Shown: positions 30,296 through 41,913 of the stretch, one piece after another
How the letters are laid out: every line of letters starts with the position of its first letter
Numbering within the stretch: position 1 is the stretch's first letter
NCBI GenBank assembly: GCA_030374765.1
Contig: JARGXX010000016.1
Location: forward strand, 310,001-374,000
Length of the DNA: 64,000 nt
Reading direction: 5' to 3'
Origin: Agarophyton chilense
Lineage: Eukaryota > Rhodophyta > Florideophyceae > Gracilariales > Gracilariaceae
Program-made: the position numbers and the translations under genes
Notes under the pieces: model-generated
What the model saw: only the letters and a program-made list of their open reading frames with translations
Databases searched by the model: none
What the model was told of the DNA's origin: nothing

Positions 30296-33200
30296 GATGA
30301 TTCTCGCCTGTTACTCGGCGGGCTCCTGTACTTGTCGAGTCTTTTGGTGTTGACAAAAAGAACAAGAGTCCTCCGAGTGTGGTACACTGTATGACAGGCT
30401 CTTTGAGTTTCGCTGCCTAAATCCTTGGGGGGGGGTTTTAATTTCAGATTCCGTCGATCGCAGTATTTGGTGCGCTACCCTAGGGAGAAACAAGGTTTTA
30501 ATCACCTCGTCTCCAAACGCTACGACGCTTTGAGCGCAGCGCAGTGTGACCTACTCCACTTTTGTCGTACTTCTTGCGTCCGGCAGGAGCCGAATCGACA
30601 GGACATCACTGGCGCCACGTTGTTAACCAATCAAACGGCGGGATTCAATATATGCTATTCAGCCAGTTTTGCCAATAAAGTTCGATAGACTGGTCGCCAA
30701 CCACCGCCTCATACTGCATCAAAAGCAGCGCGGCGTTCATCTTCAGAAGGCCCCGTCTTTTAGTAGGAACATCTTCCAAGGGGCCTTCTACAAGTAGAAA
30801 CATCTTCGAAGCATTTCTCAACACCATACCATACAACTGAGAAGTAGAAACGGCTTTAAACATGATCTTTGTCGAACAATAGGTTTAGATTATGGTCTGC
30901 ATATGGGAACGTTGGACATTCCCCAAAATCTGTACCCCGCTGGTGGTACTGTTCTCAGATGTTCTGCCACCCCCCTCCACAGGCACCGTATGGCTGGGTT
31001 CAGGATATTCCTGCACCCTCTCACTTACAGCTTACAAGTAACAAAGAGTGTGACTCTTTCGTCCCTTAAAAATCTTACAAGCTTTGAAACCCATTACTTG
31101 CACGGCTTTCCGAATTACGAGATAAATTGTTAAGATTTAGCAATCAGAACGGTTCAATTTGAAATAGAAATAACCTGACCAAAAATAGTCCTAGTGGTGT
31201 CAAAAACGCACAAAACATTCAACAGAGGAAACAAAAAGACCTCAAGGCTTTGTTCGAAACGTAAGAATCTCGCACTCACTTGCTTCTCGTTGACATCTTA
31301 ACAAAGCGAAGGCATCGCCAACAGCGCGTTTGCGCCTTTTGTCTGGTTTTTTAAGCACATGCATCAACCTAACTAGCTTCAATACACTGTCTGTGCCGCA
31401 ACAGAGCTGCGAGTGGCTTGTTGTCATCACCGTACTCCTTTAAGAGAAGCTAAACGGTGTTGCAACAAAGTGACACCGGCTACTCGTATCTCTTTTGATG
31501 ATTCGACTGTCATTTTTCTTGTCACTGTGACTCGTATCGAGTCCCCAACAGAAACGAAGACGATTGTCTGACGGTTTCAATAAGTGTATTTTTCATTTTC
31601 GCCAACTAAATTGCGAACCTTTCTCTGCGATTGTTTTGAATAGTTTTTGCGTCCCGTATAGGGGCTCGAAAAGGTCTTTATTTCTATAACACCCTGTTGA
31701 TCGTATGGTGTTCTTGGAGAACCTTCTCAAACTTTGTCAAAGATGTTGTAGCTTTCTCATCGGACAAATTTATAGGCTAAACTTTGTGATATACAACTGC
31801 GTTGCTTGCACAAAGGCGTTGCGAGCAACGTAAATCGTCGGTTCCAGCGTTCTTCGTCTGTGGTTTTTGATCATTAAAGCGTATGTTCTGGAGAAACGCC
31901 TTGTATATTGGCCACAGGCTCACATCTTTGAAGCTTTTTTGCGGTCCAGCGAGTTATTCGCGATACCGGGCCATACTAAGCTTTATTTTGAAAGTCATGT
32001 TGGAATTGGGGAACTCCTTGCTAAGAAGCAAGGCGTCGCGAACTTCTTTAGTTTCAGATTTGAATGTCTCATTGATGTATGAATCGCATGGTTGAAGAAA
32101 ATGAGAGATGTTGACTGGCAGTTAAATCACGTGGATACTATTCTCTTGGCATATTGAAATCCATTCCGTTCCTTTTCGAGAACTGTGTCCATCTATGAGA
32201 ATAAAAACAATCTTATCGTGATGAACACGTTTGCGAAGAAAGGAAACAAATTAATCCATTAAAAAGGCAAGATTTTTGTGATCCATAGAACCTTTTGGAG
32301 TAAATTTGACGGCAGCCTCGTTCGCTATTCAGCGTTGCTTGCCAAAGCCAGTGGTATTTACAGTGCGTTTCAAAAACATATCCTTTCCTAAAACCGGGCA
32401 AAAAATGGCGTTTTCTGTACTGTAGAGCGAATTTCTCACCGAGAAAAACCTTTTCAAGTAAAAAACCTTATTTCTTAAACATATCCTTTATACAATATAG
32501 AGCTCCATTATGACTTGTGTACCGCCTTTATCTCGCCAAAAATATATGAAAAGTATTAGAATGGACCTCAAAGGCATGATTTCAACTTTTATAGCGCAAA
32601 AACAAATAAAAATCCCAAAAACAAACAGTTATTACAGAACACTCTCTTTGGTATGAATTCAAGCGATGTTTGAGCCATACCGCATTCTTTCTAACAAAAA
32701 ACGCGTGTAAGTAAGCTTTATCTGTTCTGTGATACTTCATCGTGCAAAAATAATTGAAATAAAACAGTATTTGAATGTAAAAAGTTCTTAAATATGACGC
32801 AAATTAAAAATTAAAAATTGATTAAACTATACAACAACAAAAGAATCTTCTTTTGAAAATGCACCATAAACGCAAACGTGCGTTGTGTTCCTCAGAAAAG
32901 CCTCTTTAAAAAAAAGAGTATGAAAAAAAAGATAATGTTTTGGACGAAAACTGTTAATATGAACGGACCAGGTTTCTTTAAATTCTATTAGTATGATAAT
33001 GGCAAAAAAAAGTTGAGTTTTGTAAAAATGTTCTTTGGTTATAGATCTAAGATGGTTTTAGATGGCATATTTGAAGTAACATTAACTAAAATAGCGTTTT
33101 TAATTGCTTTAATGACTTAGAAACGTTATGATAAAGTGGTAGAAAGATTTGTGCTACTTTATTCCTACTTTACGTATGAATTGATTTATTAGTTTTAGCA

Positions 33201-33591
33201 AGATAGTGCGCTTATAAAACAGTCAGATGTTTAGAAACAGTACATGAATGGTTTAAATATGACTGATACGGATCTTTCATGACGAATTTCCAATGTTCAG
33301 TTTATTGAAAACACCAATGGAGTGCTAGATTAGATGATTTATGGGCAAATTAGACAGTTCAGTACAGTTTCTTATTCGAAAGTTTGTATCACAAATTACT
33401 GGGACAAAATAACGTTTAATTTAATTCATTTTTTATTGAATAAATGTTAACACACTCTGTAAGTGTCAGTAGGGTTAGAGAGGCGAAAACAAACTACTGA
33501 AAGCGCGCTGTAGAGAATATGGCTGACGAAAGGATATGTTTTTGAAACAGTTTTTTGACTTGATATTTTTCATGTGTTGTTTTTATTGAGT
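30296..33591. other. AT-rich region without recognisable genes
   Basis: Beyond the last island gene the base composition becomes visibly AT-rich and open frames are short. A G run lies at 30426-30434. A 9-base inverted repeat (GAAGGCCCC / GGGGCCTTC) lies within 30745-30790. No protein motif, tRNA or LTR end was recognised. It probably consists of old, eroded mobile DNA. Confidence 0.5.
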
Positions 33592-34414
33592 TTACTGTAG
33601 TCGAAAAGGCATTTTACGAAATATTTGTGCAAGGGATATGTTTTTGAAACAGACTTTATTTGGAAGTAAAAAAGCTTTTTCTTTATCAATCGGATGCATC
33701 CAAGCTGGGACTGTCTTCTTACCTGCTGCTATTACAAACTGTGGAGCGAGATAATCTGAAGCAGATTCCGCTATCACAGCTGTTTGGTATTTTTCATTTT
33801 CTTTGAGGTTGTGGCGCTTGCCCAAAAATCGTCCCTCGGATGAACTGAAAACTTTCGTGTGCTTACCGTGCTTCACATTGACACTGGTTTCATCTACATT
33901 TCATATATGGTCTGGGCCATGAAATAGAGTTGGTTCAATGGCCTGAAAGTCCTCTGGTGCTTCCTTCAGAGTCCTCACGTGTTGAAGGGTATCACCTTCG
34001 AATTATTTATGACACAAATGCTTCGCGTTGCGGAAGGTTAAGCGTCAATTTCTAGCCTGGAAGACACGTAATGCGTCACCAGAAGGTATTCCATTTCGAT
34101 AACTAACAAGGCGATCTGCTGTGATTTCTTCCATCATAATCTTCATAGTGTTTGCATCTAGCGCGATTTTTTCCGCAGCTATCATTGCGCCTTCAACCAT
34201 TGCGTTTCCTCCAGATGGTGATAGCAGAGTACGCCTACCTCGTGTATGCTTTATTGGATCAGGAAGTGTGTTTATTTCTTCCGTTTCCTTGGTTTTGTGT
34301 GCAGCTAGAACGCCGGTGGTTGTTTTCCATGATAAAGGACCGTGAGACGCAGCTTCGCGTGGTCTTTTGCCCGTCTTCAAGAGTTTTAACGCTTCTACAC
34401 GGTTTTTTTCTGTA
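33592..34414 (-). pseudogene. pogo/CENP-B-like DDE transposase relic
   Basis: One minus-strand frame can be followed across the region with three in-frame stop codons (near 34044, 34000 and 33906). It starts with an HTH_psq-like stretch (EKNRVEALKLLKTGKRPREA). It continues through PSGDALRVFQARN, and reaches the transposase core marker NVDETSVNVKHGKHTKVFSS, which carries the first catalytic Asp, followed by FLGKRHNLKENEKYQT and PQFVIAAGKK. The later catalytic Asp residues were not found, so the 3' part is lost. CENP-B/pogo-type transposases cut and paste DNA transposons. This copy is dead. No terminal inverted repeats were identified. Confidence 0.7.
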
Positions 34415-36281
34415 TAGGGCCGCGTTCATTTCGTCGTTTGATGCCAGCGGTCTGCCTTCTCCTTGAAAGAGGCATATTTGTCCTTCAACGAAATGTAACT
34501 CGGTGGAACAGCGCCGTGGGAAACGAAACAGAATCTTCAGCACATCTTGTTTACCAGGGATGGAAGCAACAAAATGGGTGGGTACAAAACAATGAGTGTT
34601 CGCTTCCCAATTTGAGCCGGTTCTCAAATTAAGCTGGTGTGATTGCTACCAGTTACGAGATACCAGATTTGAAATGATGCCGAGATTGCGCCAATTGAAA
34701 TTCGTTACGCAATCATATACATGTCCATTCACGGTTGTTAAAACGGCTCTCAAAGACCATTCTGTATCAGTCGGATTTGCGTATGCTCCATAAATGCTGA
34801 GTTCAATTCCAAACCCGCAGAAGACACAGCTTCCGACTGATCCCCATTACAGTTTCTTTTTAATTCTTTTTCTGCTATCTGGTTTAGTGTACACCTTTTT
34901 GTGCATTGCAGACACCCCATAAATCGTTTCATCTGTTTATCTTAACTAAATAGTAACGTTGTTCAACTAAAATATGAACATGTTTATCGCTATCACTGTG
35001 TTTCTCTTTTTTTGCCTCAAAAAATGTATCCACTACTCCAAAATCTATCATCTCCAAATTAGAATTGGTGAGCTTTATATTCATGAACGACACTTAGCTT
35101 CATCAAAATTTTCTCTATGCAGTGATTTATTCATCGAAGAAAGCTTAACGCAGTGGCTTGACTACAAAAACAGAAAGGACCCGCCTCGTCTTCCAAACAT
35201 TTCTGTGAACGAACAAAGTCGTCGTGTTAAAAAATGAAAAGAATGAAAAGAAGACTTCCAAAAAGCGGAAACCGATCTTGAAAACATGGCAAAACATGAG
35301 ACGGTTATTTACGACATGCATAGGTACTTTTTTTAATCCACCTCAACGCAAAGTATAGCTTTTCAAGTGCGGAAGAAGATAAGATATCGTTTTGTTTGGT
35401 ACTAGAAGTACAACATTCGCGGTTTACTGCTACTAATGAGATAGTAGACCGCTACGGCTTGTAGAACCCGTTAAAAGGTTGAGTTTATGTCTACGGAGTT
35501 TATTCGGAAGGGTCGCATTGCTTTTCGCAGGTGTTGGTAAGGATTGCAAACGTTCATATGCCCGTTGGTGGGATCCTGTTGTGATCACCTTGAAGGGTTA
35601 AATGATTAGCAATTCAACTCTCTTAGCAAACGGAAAGAAACTTTTTTTTCGAAACCCATTTCATGTAGAATGCGCATCTGTTTCTCGATTATTCCAGAGG
35701 ATTATTCCTTGACCAAATAGAAGTCTCTTTTATCACGTTTTGCCTTGAACAACCCATGAAAAGGATTAGGTTGTTTGTAATTGTCAGAAATCGATGATCT
35801 AGATTGTTCTGGATTAGAGTGCAGTTTTTACTGACTCTTAACCGTGTAGAGGCACACAAAAAGATGAGAAACAGACGGGCTTTTTTGGGAAAAAGTAATA
35901 CTCGAGAATAATAACTGCCTGCAGGAAGTTGTACGGTGCATTGCTCAGTGTGCCATACATACTTCGGCGTCTTTTTCGCTCAGTAGCGAAGTACTAATTC
36001 TGCATGTTTGCAACCCCATACGAGACGCATTCCATTGTATCGAAGCATAATGTAGTACAGTTGTTGGAGAAAGCGTAACACGTGACAGCGAAGGAACACG
36101 AGGAGCAAGAAGTCATATTGACAAAGGCGAGGGGTCACTAAATACACACATTGAAATGAAAGGGTAAGAGTACGTTTTATCAGAAAGCCTAACATGAATT
36201 CCAGCAGGCTGGAGGACAGACCGCTACTGAAAGTGGAAAAACGCTAATATAGAATGCAAAAAGTGGACAAACGTAACAGAG
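34415..36281. other. AT-rich region without recognisable genes
   Basis: Only short open frames are present. One plus-strand ORF (34974-35237) has a hydrophobic start and a basic end but no family resemblance. Nothing else is supported. Confidence 0.4.
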
Positions 36282-36653
36282 ATGACGATCGGACGGGAGA
36301 ACGCAAAGCGGAAGGAGCAACCGCTACTTAATCCGCTCAGACAGGCAGTGAGCGAGGCACTGAAGGAAATGGGAAAAGAAGCTTTCCCCAAAACACGCCA
36401 CGCTAAATACCCTCATAAACTGACCGCTGAGAAGTTCGACTTCTCTGGGGCATCCCGAATCACTTCGCCCTCATCTTTCCCCAACATTGAACGACCCAAT
36501 CCCGTCTTACAGCCTTCTCGTTTGAAATGTGTCATAGCCGATAGTGATCCAGCGAGAACAGTTAGCCACACCGATGAGGTAGTTATGACACGTGGTGGAC
36601 CTGGATGGTTGCGGGTATGCGCCGTGTACTACAGTGATTTAGTTAGCAATTAG
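36282..36653 (+). CDS. Unassigned ORF, 123 residues, at the edge of retroelement DNA
   Basis: An ATG-initiated frame of 123 codons lies just upstream of the plus-strand gypsy relic. The product is basic and Pro/Ser-rich in the middle (KFDFSGASRITSPSSFPNIE). It could be a gag fragment or a chance frame; no motif was recognised. Confidence 0.25.
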   Translation: MTIGRENAKRKEQPLLNPLRQAVSEALKEMGKEAFPKTRHAKYPHKLTAEKFDFSGASRITSPSSFPNIERPNPVLQPSRLKCVIADSDPARTVSHTDEVVMTRGGPGWLRVCAVYYSDLVSN

Positions 36654-36753
36654 CTTAGCTTTTGGCTAATTTAGTATTATTCAGATAGGAGTGAGTAGAT
36701 AGGGAGGCGCCCCTCTAAATCTACGTCTCCAAAAAGGTCAACCAGAAAGGTTT

Positions 36754-39330
36754 GTGTATCTAGAATACAAAGAACTGGACGCCTTCCATCTATTGAAATC
36801 GGCGCTTTTAAAACCTTCTATATTGGCATTGCCTAAACCGGGAAAGCCATACATATTGGATACTGATACCTCGGACGCCCAGATTGGTCGCTTTCTAATG
36901 CCTGAGCAGGACGATGAATCAATGGCACCAATTGGTTAATGGAGCCGAGCGCTCACACTGACGCAATAAAACTACTTCTTCACGAAAAAAGAATGCCTTG
37001 CGGTGATATGGAGCATGTCGATGCTGTGACCCCACTCATATGGTGCGATTTTTACTGTACGAACGGATCACGAGGCCTTCTAGTGGATATTAGGTCTGGC
37101 AGACGCCTCCGGACGGTTAGATCGATGAAGACTCCGACTCTCGGAGTTTGAATATGAAGTCAAATACGGTCCTAGTATAAAACATAACTTCGTTGATGCG
37201 ATGTCCTGTTTAAATACCGATGAGCTGGACACTGAATCAGTTAAAGATGATATAAAATGTTTCACGATTCAGCTGACAGAACCATATAATAAAGACAAAC
37301 AAAAAGGATCATGGGATGATGAAGAAGGAGGGGGGGAGGAATCATTGGAAATAAAATCACCTGAAAGGGTAGGAGCCATCGAAGAAGGGGAGGACACTCC
37401 CATATCTCGAGTGAGGTTCTTGCGAGCGCAAACTACGGACATCTATTGCAGAACATTGAAAAATCAAATTGGCGGCAAAGGATTGCAGTTCGACACAGAC
37501 CATTAAGGTTACCTAGTGCATCATTCTATCCTGGAAGGAGCACTCGAGAACGTGGTACCAGAATCTCTACTCACAAAAATATTGCATTTAGGGCATTACC
37601 GAAGACTTTCAGGTCATCCAGGAGCCACAAGGCTATATTATACCTTGAGGAAATACTTCTACTGGCCTCACATGGCCCAAAATGTGTACACCTGTTTGGC
37701 ACTCTCCGCTTCTTGGGTAAAGACCCGAAGTGGTTTTCGAAAGCACAAGAAGTCCCTGAAGCTTTTCTCCGTGGCTTGGCCCTTGGAATTTGTGGCTATC
37801 GACATTGTCGGCCCACTTCCAAAAACCTAAGAGGGTTACCAATTCGTGGTTGTCATCACCGATCGGTTTTCTAAACTCATAAGGTCGATACCTCTGAAGA
37901 GCACAACCTCGAAGGTCTTGGCAAGCGCCTTCCTGAATAATTGGGTATACCCGTACGGTGCCCCCATGTACCTACTCACCGACAATGGCTTGAACTTATC
38001 ATCGAAGTTCTTTTGAAGCAGTATGTACCATGCTTGGGGTGAAGCATTACTTCACCACGACGTACCATTCGCAGACGAACGGCCAAGTGGAACGCTACAA
38101 CAAAACCCTCGTGGCCAGACTACGAAAATATGTAGAAGAACATTAAACTAGATAGGCTGGTTATGTACAGCCCTTAAAAAAAGCCTACAACCTTCAAATA
38201 GACCAGTCTACGCGGACTACTCCTTTTGGTCTATTACTCTCAGGAACACCTTATTGTATTGTCCTTCAACCAGGACCCGAGAACTACCGAGCGACTGGTA
38301 CACTTACATCCGCTCAGGTCAATAAGAATATACTCAACAAGCTAAAAAAAACCTTAAGGGAAGCCAATGACAAATTGACAGTAGCCCAAAAGCGGTATAA
38401 AGCTTACTACGACCAAGGGGTGAAGAGGACTACCAAGGTGGCAACTGGGGACTATGTCTTCGTTGACATCCCTCCAAGTGAATTGCGACCGACACCATTC
38501 GAGGAAAGAGACGATATTCGAATTGATGCTGATAACAAATCGAAGCTACTACCAAAGCCTACAAGACCATATGAGGTAATCTTAGCAAATAATCACACCG
38601 TTACGATTCCAATGGATGGACTCGAAAACACCGTATCGGTAGACCAGGTCTCAATAGACCCCAATAAAGATAATACTACGGCGCCCAGTGGCTACGAGAT
38701 GGCCCTGAGGGCTTCGAAGCTGACTCTGAATAACTATCTGGATCAGCGATTGGAACAACCACAACTGCCCCGGTCCCCTGTCTAATACATCACCAATAAA
38801 CGCAAGGTATACTTGAAGCTACAGAGACCCAACCGTTGTCCCGACACCCCAGAACCAGAGTCTATTCCACCAAAGGGAGCCCAAGAGCAGGGCTCCGCAC
38901 CTCAATTAGGCGGGCACTCTGAGGTACCGGCCTCCCAAGGCGCGATCGACAGGGTCACAATCGAATACCAGCAGGTCTTCGTTATTTCGTACAGAAATAT
39001 GGCTTTAACCCAGATGATGATTCATTGGAACCTTTTCACGCAATATCACGCAACTTCCGATTGCGGTACTGGCGCACTCGCCACGAACGCCCACCAACCG
39101 ATGAATAAAGACCTACACTGGTGTGGTTTGCTACGGATGGGGATGAGAGACATGGGCTGTGCGATTAATCGGTGCGAGGGAATAACAAATATGTAGTCAA
39201 AAAAAGATCACGAGTGTATTGGAAGCCGCACTAGGTAAGAAACCTAAAAATACTATTCCAGGAAGTGGTCTGCATCATACGTGGTAGAATGTCCTCCAAA
39301 AGGCCCGGAACCGATTCCAGGGAGGTTCCG
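36754..39330 (+). pseudogene. Ty3/gypsy retrotransposon pol relic (RNase H to integrase C-terminus)
   Basis: Pieces of one gypsy pol appear in order with stops and frameshifts. An RT/RNase H connection (LLKSALLKPSILALPKPGKP, then ILDTDTSDAQIGRFL) breaks at a TAA near 36937. A stretch of acidic linker ends at a stop near 37504. The integrase zinc-binding region and core start follow (LSGHPGATRLYYTLRKYFYW, then FVAIDIVGPLPKT). Past another stop the core continues with TDRFSKLIRSIPL and LLTDNG. An integrase C-terminal barrel (38375-38785; VATGDYVFVDIPPSE, RPYEVILANNHTVTIPMDGL) and a tail follow. The reverse transcriptase core is missing. No LTR was identified. It is clearly non-functional. Confidence 0.85.
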
Positions 39331-39352
39331 AGTGTGGGACTGTAAGCCCGCA

Positions 39353-40471
39353 CTAGAACAATGTGTGAACATAACCCTGAGTAGTTAAAGGAAACGGCGG
39401 CAGACCTGAAGAGGTACCCGAGGGGAAAAGAGTAGGGAAAGATGAAGAGCCCGGTACGGACATTGGAATGTTACAGACAGAGTAATTGCTGGCGGGAGCC
39501 AGCAAAAGGCCAAAAATGGTGCCCATGAGGGGATCTCTCGAAGTGTCTGCTCGCTCCACAATGGTACTGAGATCTGCGACGTGATGCGTGACCGCCTGGT
39601 ACATGCCGCCCTGAAACCGATTACGAAAGGCAACCGCCTGGTTGATAGAGGCTACAACGTCTGCGTGACGAAGAATGAGCTGCTCCGGAAGTGCGAGAGT
39701 TTCGTGCAGGGAACGCAGACCGGGACGGTTGAGACGAGAAACACACACGCGCTGGATCTTTATAAGTGCACCACTAATGACAGGAGCCATAAGAGGCTGA
39801 ACACCACCAGCTGTGGTAGGATTCACCATAAGGGATTTCGCAGGCCCAGCAGAAGGGACAAAAACCGAACTGGGAACGCGGATAGAAGAAAGACCAGCGG
39901 AACTAGCAGGTGCGGGTGGTGTGGGTATGGGGGTAATACCCTCCGGATTCTCCACCTCTTGGGTAACGGACTGAGAGGATCCACCAGTGGGTTTCTCGCC
40001 TGGTAATAACCGATTCGCCTCACTGGGGATGGATAGCTTCTCGAAGCTCCAAACTTCCCGACATTGTTCATCCTTCCGTGGATGCGACTGTCACACTTCC
40101 AGGTAGGTCTCCAGCTGGGCAACGGTGTATTCCGTACCAAAGAGAATCTCATCGACATCAATCTGACGGATAAGATCCACTGTAGAGCGACGAAGACGGA
40201 AGATACGACGAACATGTGAGAAACCATCATTAGAAATCCGAGGGTTGGGGCAACGGCTGTCCCAGGTAATACCGTCGCGAGAGGCCTTGACAGCTAGAAC
40301 GGCAACAAGAACGGCCCACTTCGCGAGAGCTATAGACCGAACGATATGATAACACCCCTCCTTTCGGTCGCAATGGGTTCCGATGTATGCCAGAACGAGA
40401 AGAGTTGGAACGCACAACCATTGAGGTACGTCGTAGCCCGCCCACCATTCGGGACGGGTAACATACCATTT
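39353..40471 (-). pseudogene. Unassigned broken ORF region (left piece), possibly gag/capsid-like
   Basis: Several overlapping minus-strand frames look protein-like: a Pro/Ala/Ser-rich 200-codon frame (39955-39353, starting at GTG) and a frame upstream (40417-40091) with a hydrophobic stretch. They are probably parts of one larger frame broken by frameshifts. The right-hand 207 bases (40265-40471) are repeated almost exactly at 45831-46036. No RT, integrase, protease or zinc knuckle is visible. A structural protein of a retroelement or an integrated RNA virus is possible, but this is speculation. Confidence 0.35.
40265..40471 (+). repeat. Long direct repeat, copy 1 (flank of YR retrotransposon)
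   Basis: About 207 bases match 45831-46036 in the same orientation with only about eight differences by eye, including a one-base indel in a G run. The two copies immediately border the 5.36-kb YR element. Confidence 0.9.
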
Positions 40472-40799
40472 TCTCTCATTGATTACATGACAGCTCGCTA
40501 CGCTCGTACTATTACGTATCGCATTTTTAACTAAGTACTATGGACAAGTTAAAAAAATAATTTTTTGAAAACAACATTCCAATTTTTAATACGAAGCTAT
40601 AGTGTTTTAAACTACCACGCGATGGCATCCGAGCGACTTAACCAAAAAATAACTAAGTCCCAGCCAGCTCACCCCCACTCCCCAAAAACCAATCCTAGAC
40701 CAAAACCCATTAAATTCCTACAACCAAGTCCACTACTACTATCCGAACTAAACTTCCTTCTGATATAGGTTCCAAGCTCTAAGTTGATATTCCAGGACA

Positions 40800-40834
40800 C
40801 AGTTTTCTGTTATAATGATTTTTTCAGAAAACTG
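40800..40834. repeat. 10-bp inverted repeat at the YR-element end
   Basis: CAGTTTTCTG (40800-40809) and CAGAAAACTG (40825-40834) are perfect reverse complements separated by 15 bases. The motif TTTTTCAGAAAAC recurs near the other end of the element (about 45229-45241). Confidence 0.7.
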
Positions 40835-40843
40835 ATTCCGAGT

Positions 40844-40878
40844 GTCAGAATTCTGCGAGTCGGGTGCAGAATTCTGAC
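40844..40878. repeat. 13-9-13 inverted repeat, candidate recombinase site
   Basis: GTCAGAATTCTGC (40844-40856) and GCAGAATTCTGAC (40866-40878) are a perfect 13-base inverted pair around the 9-base spacer GAGTCGGGT. The layout resembles tyrosine-recombinase target sites such as loxP. It lies just downstream of the recombinase frame. Confidence 0.75.
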
Positions 40879-40909
40879 GAACTGACTTAAACGAAAAACG
40901 ATTTTCGGC

Positions 40910-41913
40910 TTAATTTTCTACATGATAATCCAAACCCCCAGCCCAATCTGGCGGCTGCACGTTGAAATATGTGTATGCCCTGGTGTAAACCGCCTCAAAT
41001 GACTGACGTTGGGCCGGGGATAGTTCGTTGAGCGCGTGGTATAATTTGTGTGGTTGAATATATCCCTTAAAATTCTTATCGCTTTGCCAACGTCCTCGGC
41101 ATTTTATATCCTGGTCGGTGAGACGAGCATAAAGCTTGTCGGTGGTCGCCCCGCCGTACCTAAGCATGTGTGGAGTGATCGCGAACGGAATCCCTAGACG
41201 TTCGACGGCTCTTCGGAGACCGGCCCGAAACCGGGCTGGATGATACGGGAAAAAGAACTTCTGCTTCTGCCAACTTCCTTCTTCTAACTAATTTGTTTAA
41301 CAAAACCGCCAAAAAATACGGCCTTATCGTGACGGATTCATTACGGCCACGTTTTACTATGGCAATGTTGAGCATCCCATAGTGCGGCCGCTTTTCTGTT
41401 AGTGGCAGCATGGCGACGTCCAATACTTTTAGCTGCAATAAATCCCCTAGCCTGAGATACCCATCAAACAGCAGCAGCAATCCTACCCCCAGATCCGGAT
41501 CTCCGTGTTTGAAAAGATCAAATGCCAATCCGTATACAACGATTTCCGGACACAAGCCAAAATGAAGGTTAGGGCGCGACGCTGTCCAGCCTTGTATACC
41601 TTTGATTCGCCAATACCAATTTCCCGCTGAGGTCGGGGAGAAACAATTCCAACGCTGATTTTGCCTGAGCTACACCTCCTGCCTTCAATTGTTGATTACC
41701 ATGAAAAAGATCAATGCAATACCTCGTGAACAACTTATCAACTTCTTCTGCGTTCTTACATCGATGGCGAGTGACTGGTGGTTGCGCCAGCCACTCCACG
41801 AAATAACCAAGGTTCTTACGGTATCCCTGCAACGTTGCCGGTTTTACCCGCCGGTGAGCTAGATCAAAAAGCCCGTGACGGTTCATCGGCTGGATTTTTC
41901 CCACTAGGGACAT
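40910..41913 (-). pseudogene. Tyrosine recombinase of the YR retrotransposon, frameshifted
   Basis: Three minus-strand frames in series make one phage-integrase-like protein. The N-terminal core-binding part (41913-41569, ATG start) has RRVKPATLQGYRKNLGYFVEW. The middle (41555-41160) carries the first catalytic Arg in the context GYLRLGDLLQL. The C-terminal part (41167-40910) follows H-M-L-R-Y-G-G, the HxxR box, then CRGRWQSDKNFKGYIQPHKLY with Trp and the candidate nucleophilic Tyr. All expected box residues are therefore visible, but frame breaks near 41560 and 41165 separate them. The start overlaps the end of the RNase H frame. In DIRS-like elements this enzyme inserts a circular cDNA. Confidence 0.8.

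Noticed and set aside
30645-30863. 72-codon minus-strand frame with a 9-bp inverted repeat
   Set aside because: No family, AT-rich surroundings, and the hairpin alone does not define an element.
34974-35237. 87-codon plus-strand frame in the AT-rich spacer
   Set aside because: Hydrophobic, AT-driven composition and no similarity recognised.
39353-40417. Calling the unassigned ORF pieces an integrated totivirus-like capsid
   Set aside because: Only a speculative resemblance; no polymerase or diagnostic motif is present, so it is left unassigned.
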